The notes under the pieces were generated by a model that saw nothing but the letters and a program-made list of their open reading frames with translations, searched no databases and had not been told where the DNA came from. Shown piece after piece: positions 60,430 to 64,000 of a DNA stretch of 64,000 nt (position 1 is the stretch's first letter; each line of letters begins with the position of its first letter). Location: positions 1,730,341 through 1,794,340 of the forward strand of contig NW_001865039.1 of assembly GCF_000002865.3 (NCBI RefSeq), in the 5' to 3' direction. A program made the position numbers and the translations under genes. Source of the DNA: Monosiga brevicollis MX1 (Eukaryota > Opisthokonta > Choanoflagellata > Craspedida > Salpingoecidae).

Positions 60430-61180
60430 GAACATTCAATCTCTGCTTCCCTTTGCCCGACGTTTCAATCGGACCGACTCGACACGTTCATACCGTCCCG
60501 TCGAAGTTGACCCTGGACGAGAGTGGCGGCCACAGTGTAGGTGTCACCCTGCTTTGTAGTTGTTTGCTGCTCCTACTCCCGCTGCTCGTCGCCTTTGCCC
60601 CGTCCCTCGCTCCTCTACACCCTGCCCACCCGTGCTCCTCCGTTCTACCTCTGGCTCCGTTTTTTCTTTCCCGCTATCCATATTCTTCCCCTGTTTAGCG
60701 TCTGCGCTTTGTCGGTGCTCCCTGTTCTCCGCCCTGCTCTCCTCTCGCTCTCCTATTTTCTAATGTTGTGACTTCAATCCGTCCATCCCTTGCCATCGCG
60801 CCTCTGCCTCCCTCGCACGCTCGAGCGGCTTTCGGTGGCAGTTCCTTGAGCGTTACCCCGGCACGACGCTCACCCACCCACCCACCCTCGCCCCCTCCCA
60901 AATAAAAACAAAAACCTGCCTCATGTTTCCGAATATTAGATGTCCCCCAGAACGCGACATATTATGTTTTGTCCGCAGAAACGTATTCTGATGTTTTGTT
61001 TTTCATATTTTGCAGTTCTGCCTCAATGTGTGGTTCGGCATGCGTTTCTGGCCAGCCGCGAGTTGCTGTCCTTCTGCCACTGCGTCGCAGTTTCTGTCAT
61101 CCATAAAATATTGATTGTATCTCGAACAGAGTCGAGCGTTTAGGTGTCTCTGTCGGTGTTAGCTCCCGAGTGTTTTCATA
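60430..61180. other. Intergenic region, pyrimidine-rich, with polyadenylation signal
   Basis: C/T-rich sequence at 60540-60760 and an AATAAA at 60901-60906, which may end the TPR gene transcript. The left end of the Harbinger element probably lies in 60900-61180, but I could not identify its terminal inverted repeat. No other gene seen. Confidence 0.45.
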
Positions 61181-63121
61181 ATGCCGGGGGCACTCCAAGC
61201 TGCTGGCGCGCCGGGCCGATGCATCATACCTCAAAGCATGATTGTTCGCCGTCGTCGACTTGCAGCCCGAGACTGGATTCGCGCGGTGGAGCTCCAAAAC
61301 AAACGACGCTTTACAGTCGTTGAGCGTCGTATGTTTGAGCAGCTTGCTGATATGAATGCTTTGCATTGCTTCCTGCAATGTTACCTTCTTTTACGCGTGA
61401 GCCATGAGGGTCAGTCCCTTAAAATGCTCATGGCCCATATCCTGAGTCAGCGTGCCGCTGAATACCTCAGTCAGCAACAGTTTCAGCGTGTGCGTCCATA
61501 CGACGTAGCAGTGGCCTTACGTGCCGTTCCCATTCCGGCGCCTCTCAACACAGTGGACTTCTAAAAGCTATACTCGTTTTCTTCCCTGGAGGACGTGCGC
61601 GCCGTCGTCGATGCCATGAACCGCGCCTCAGGCAATGGCCTCACTGAAACGTGCGTTCACTGTATGGTGTGATCGCAGTCGCATTCCAACACTGTTCCTC
61701 TCAAAGAATTCCCGTTGTACCACTACTGTCGCATTCAAATCTGCGCGTCCCTATGCTTTCTTTCATGCGATTAGGTATAGAAGACGACTTGTACAATCGA
61801 AAAAACGCATCATTCCTTTGTGGCAAGCCACCTTGTGCGCTCTGGCATATAATAGCAGTGCAGAATTGACATGTGATGCGCTTGCAAGGCTACTACAACT
61901 TGATATGAGCGAAAAAGATGCTAGTGCCTACATTACCGCCGTGGAGGCGGCCGTATTTGAGAGCTTTCAGGAGCTTGCGCGGCGCCATCCGTGGCTTGCT
62001 GACCCTGCATACATCGCCTGGAGTGCGTCCCGTATTGAGGCTCGAGCGGGCCAATGTGGTCGTCTCGGAATTGGCCATTACCTACCGCAGGATATGAGGG
62101 GATCTTCCACCGAGTTCCTCCGTATCGCTTGCTTCGTGGATGGTACTCATTACCCTGTCTATCGCCCCGGAGGGCCTCGCCGTAATCAAGCCGTATGTTA
62201 CGATGGACATCACAAGGTGCGAGGCATATGTATCGAGTTTAAGTCCTATGCAGCCTCCTCACGCGGTCCCTTTTGCCTTTCTAGCTTCATGCAGTTTCCA
62301 CGCAGATTTTGACAGATGCATCTGGCCTCATCCTTAGTGCCTGGGGTCCTTGCGCCGGGCGTTCAAATGATAAGTACGTCTTTGCTGAGCGCTGTGTGAC
62401 TGGGATCATGCGCTGACGTGAGACTCTGTCGTCTATTCTGTAGAGCAATGTTCACGGCAAGCCGGCTTACGGATCTGGTGCGGAACCATTGGCCCGAGCA
62501 CCATGTCATTCTCGGCGACTGTGGCTACCCACACAACCCCGACCGTGGCATCGTCAGTGTTTCTTCTTCCGCTGCACTTGGAGAAGCTCTCATGGTACGA
62601 CCGTGTTGCTGTTGTCTGCATACAATTTGACTGTGATCCCACTTCTTGCTTTCACGTGAATACCTTTTGGCAGCCATACTGTCGACAGGCCACGCGAGCT
62701 CGAGTCTCTGTTGAGCACTGCATTGGGGCCAACGGCTACGGTAGGATACTGGAAACATCGCAAAACTGTGGGTCGGTGTTCATTCACTGCAGTGCTGGAT
62801 GCCATCACAGGCATCAAATATTTTTTCAAGCGTTTGAGGGTTAAATCTATCGCCGTGCGACAGTCGCGCATCGACCACCGTGTTGTGTTTTGCCATTTGA
62901 TGCACAACGCCGTGCTTATCAAGCGTTGGCAAATCGGCCTCCCCAACCAAACCGCACGTTCCTTCGGAGTGACATCTGCCCCAACGCTTGATGAGTTTTT
63001 TACTGGGGCATGGCCACACGGCATGTGTGGGCAGCGACACCGAGAGCAATCTGTGAATCAATTGACTCGGCACCGTACAGTTTGTGAAGTTTTCACAAGG
63101 GACATGCAAAAAATTAAATAG
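61181..63121 (+). CDS. PIF/Harbinger transposase (DDE_Tnp_4 type)
   Basis: Span with short introns. The N-terminal exon (WIRAVELQNKRRFTVVERRM) leads to a helix-turn-helix-like part (LWQATLCALAYNSSAELTCD). The catalytic domain follows: CFVDGTHYPVYRPGG (first Asp), VCYDGHHK joined across an intron (62217-62284) to LHAVSTQILTDASGLILSAW, GPCAGRSND, intron 62374-62443, VILGDCGYP (second Asp), then after an intron PYCRQATRARVSVEHCIG (Glu). A 52-bp intron (62741-62792) restores the frame to VLDAITGIKYFFKRLR and VVFCHLMHNAVLI. All three acidic residues are present. One in-frame TAA occurs at 61562-61564 within the N-terminal exon, with coding-like sequence on both sides (KLYSFSSLEDVRAVVDAMNR after it). 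The copy may be inactive, or an unseen intron removes it. Confidence 0.82.
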
Positions 63122-63147
63122 ACATAAATACGAGAAGGCACTCATAG

Positions 63148-64000
63148 TCACGAGGGCGCTGCGTCTTGGTGCAGGGCCTCTTCACCTCGTTCAACGCGCC
63201 ATCTCTGGTAGTTCATTTGCAATTGCGACAGTTGCATTGTTTGCTCGTGCTTCAAGCGGGCCATTGCAAGCTCATGTTCTGCTTGGAACCTGAGTTTTCG
63301 CTCCTGCTGTTCAACCTGGAATTCAAGCTGTTTTCGTTGTTGTTCAGCCTGAAAAGTGAGTTGCTCCTGCTGCATGCGCATTTGAAATAGCTGCTGTTCT
63401 GCTTGTCGCCTGTCCCTACTCTCCTCTGACAAAGTAACATGGTCATGTTGCTGTCGTAGAAGCTGTTGGAGGACAGCATCTGTTGGGTGATCGCTCGATG
63501 CGGCCTCACAAGAGGATCCTAGTGCGAGCGAAGATGCACGTAGCACAATTGCCAACAACCACAGCGGGGCCGACCACGAGATGAGAATAACCTGTTTTCC
63601 ATGAATCAAAAGTGAAACCAAGGTTTCGATCACAAGCTAAGATGATTCCAAGCTCACCAGGGGAAATGCGTGGCCGCTTACTGCGACCCGAGCCCCGACT
63701 CTGTCGGACCGTAGAGGGAGTTGTGATATCCGACATGGCGACTGAACTCGCCCTGGTATCTGCTTCACTTTGTACATCGACATCTTGCCCGTCCTCCTCG
63801 TCCTCGTACTCGTGGCCCAGTGCCGTCACACGTATGACATTTGTTGATGCGTTGGCCTCGCCCCCGCATGCGTCCGCAGTCAAAAGCTCCAGCTCATCGT
63901 CAGACAACGCAGTCTCGTCAAAGAACTTGAGGGCACTTTCTACCCTGGGCTCGGTCACATTCAACAAGTTCTGGTTCCTGGAGGCCTTGAGCTTCTTAGA
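63148..64000 (-). CDS. Second Harbinger protein (partial, coiled-coil; possible Myb-like DNA-binding partner)
   Basis: Partial: continues beyond the right edge. The exon near 63670-63967 is acidic (ALSDDELELLTADACGG; DEEDGQDVDVQ) and ends with a basic patch GRSKRPRISPG before a GT donor. The next exon (about 63150-63530) is a Gln/Glu/Arg-rich coiled coil (QMRMQQEQLTFQAEQQRKQL; RWRVERGEEALHQDAAPS at the end). In PIF/Harbinger elements the second gene encodes a Myb/SANT-like protein that helps transposase enter the nucleus and bind ends, often with such a coiled-coil tail. The Myb part itself is not in view, so this identity is inference from position and composition. Confidence 0.6.

Larger units (their letters stand above)
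61181..64000. mobile_element. PIF/Harbinger DNA transposon, right end outside the window
   Basis: A DDE transposase gene (plus) converges on a second gene (minus) with coiled-coil and acidic regions, the two-gene layout typical of PIF/Harbinger elements. The two stops are 26 bp apart. The second gene runs past position 64000, so the right terminal repeat and target duplication are not visible. The left boundary is unknown; 61181 is only the first coding base. Confidence 0.8.

Overview
The window looks like nuclear DNA of a choanoflagellate, most likely Monosiga brevicollis or a close relative. This is inferred from gene content and gene structure; no search was run. The genes are dense and mostly split by short introns of about 50-200 bp. 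They mix animal-type housekeeping and signalling genes (battenin, RAB3GAP2, TCERG1, AP-2 alpha, a retinoblastoma-family protein, Rho kinase) with large mosaic cell-surface proteins (kringle, laminin-G-like, TNFR-like, C-type lectin, receptor-L, LRR-kinase). That mix is characteristic of choanoflagellates.

Layout. 1-106: (AG)n. 445-2537 (+): CLN3/battenin. 2775-3686 (-): unknown small membrane protein. 4182-9771 (+): RAB3GAP2. 10071-11387 and 12454-13776 (+): tandem pair of intronless secreted seven-bladed FG-GAP/VCBS propellers, separated by a (CT)n/AAAT satellite. 14232-17976 (-): TCERG1-like WW/FF protein with a Gly-Pro-Met repeat. 18887-26363 (+): very large type I receptor-like protein. 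26630-30480 (-): AP-2 alpha adaptin. 31388-34813 (-): Rb-family pocket protein. 35863-44157 (+): ROCK-type kinase, head to head with Rb. 45108-48991 (-): LRR receptor kinase of TKL type. 50314-54019 (+): C-type lectin / Ser-Thr stalk / receptor-L protein whose stalk is a 225-bp tandem repeat. 54346-55210 (-): small secreted His-Asp-rich protein. 56341-57645 (-): ankyrin-repeat protein with one repeat per exon. 57767-57885 (+): 5S rRNA gene. 58567-60429 (+): acylated TIR-like/TPR protein with an internal stop. 61181-64000: PIF/Harbinger DNA transposon running off the right edge.

How the genes relate. They do not form one pathway or operon. Themes recur: Rab/endolysosomal traffic (CLN3, RAB3GAP2, AP-2), nuclear regulation (TCERG1, Rb), cytoskeletal signalling (ROCK), and recognition surfaces (the receptor-like protein, the FG-GAP pair, the LRR-kinase, the lectin protein). 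The most unusual items are the receptor tail packed with docking motifs, the frame slip inside the 225-bp stalk repeat, the TIR-like/TPR protein, the His-Asp protein and the intronless FG-GAP pair. Exon boundaries were read by eye, so multi-exon genes are given as start-to-stop spans including introns.
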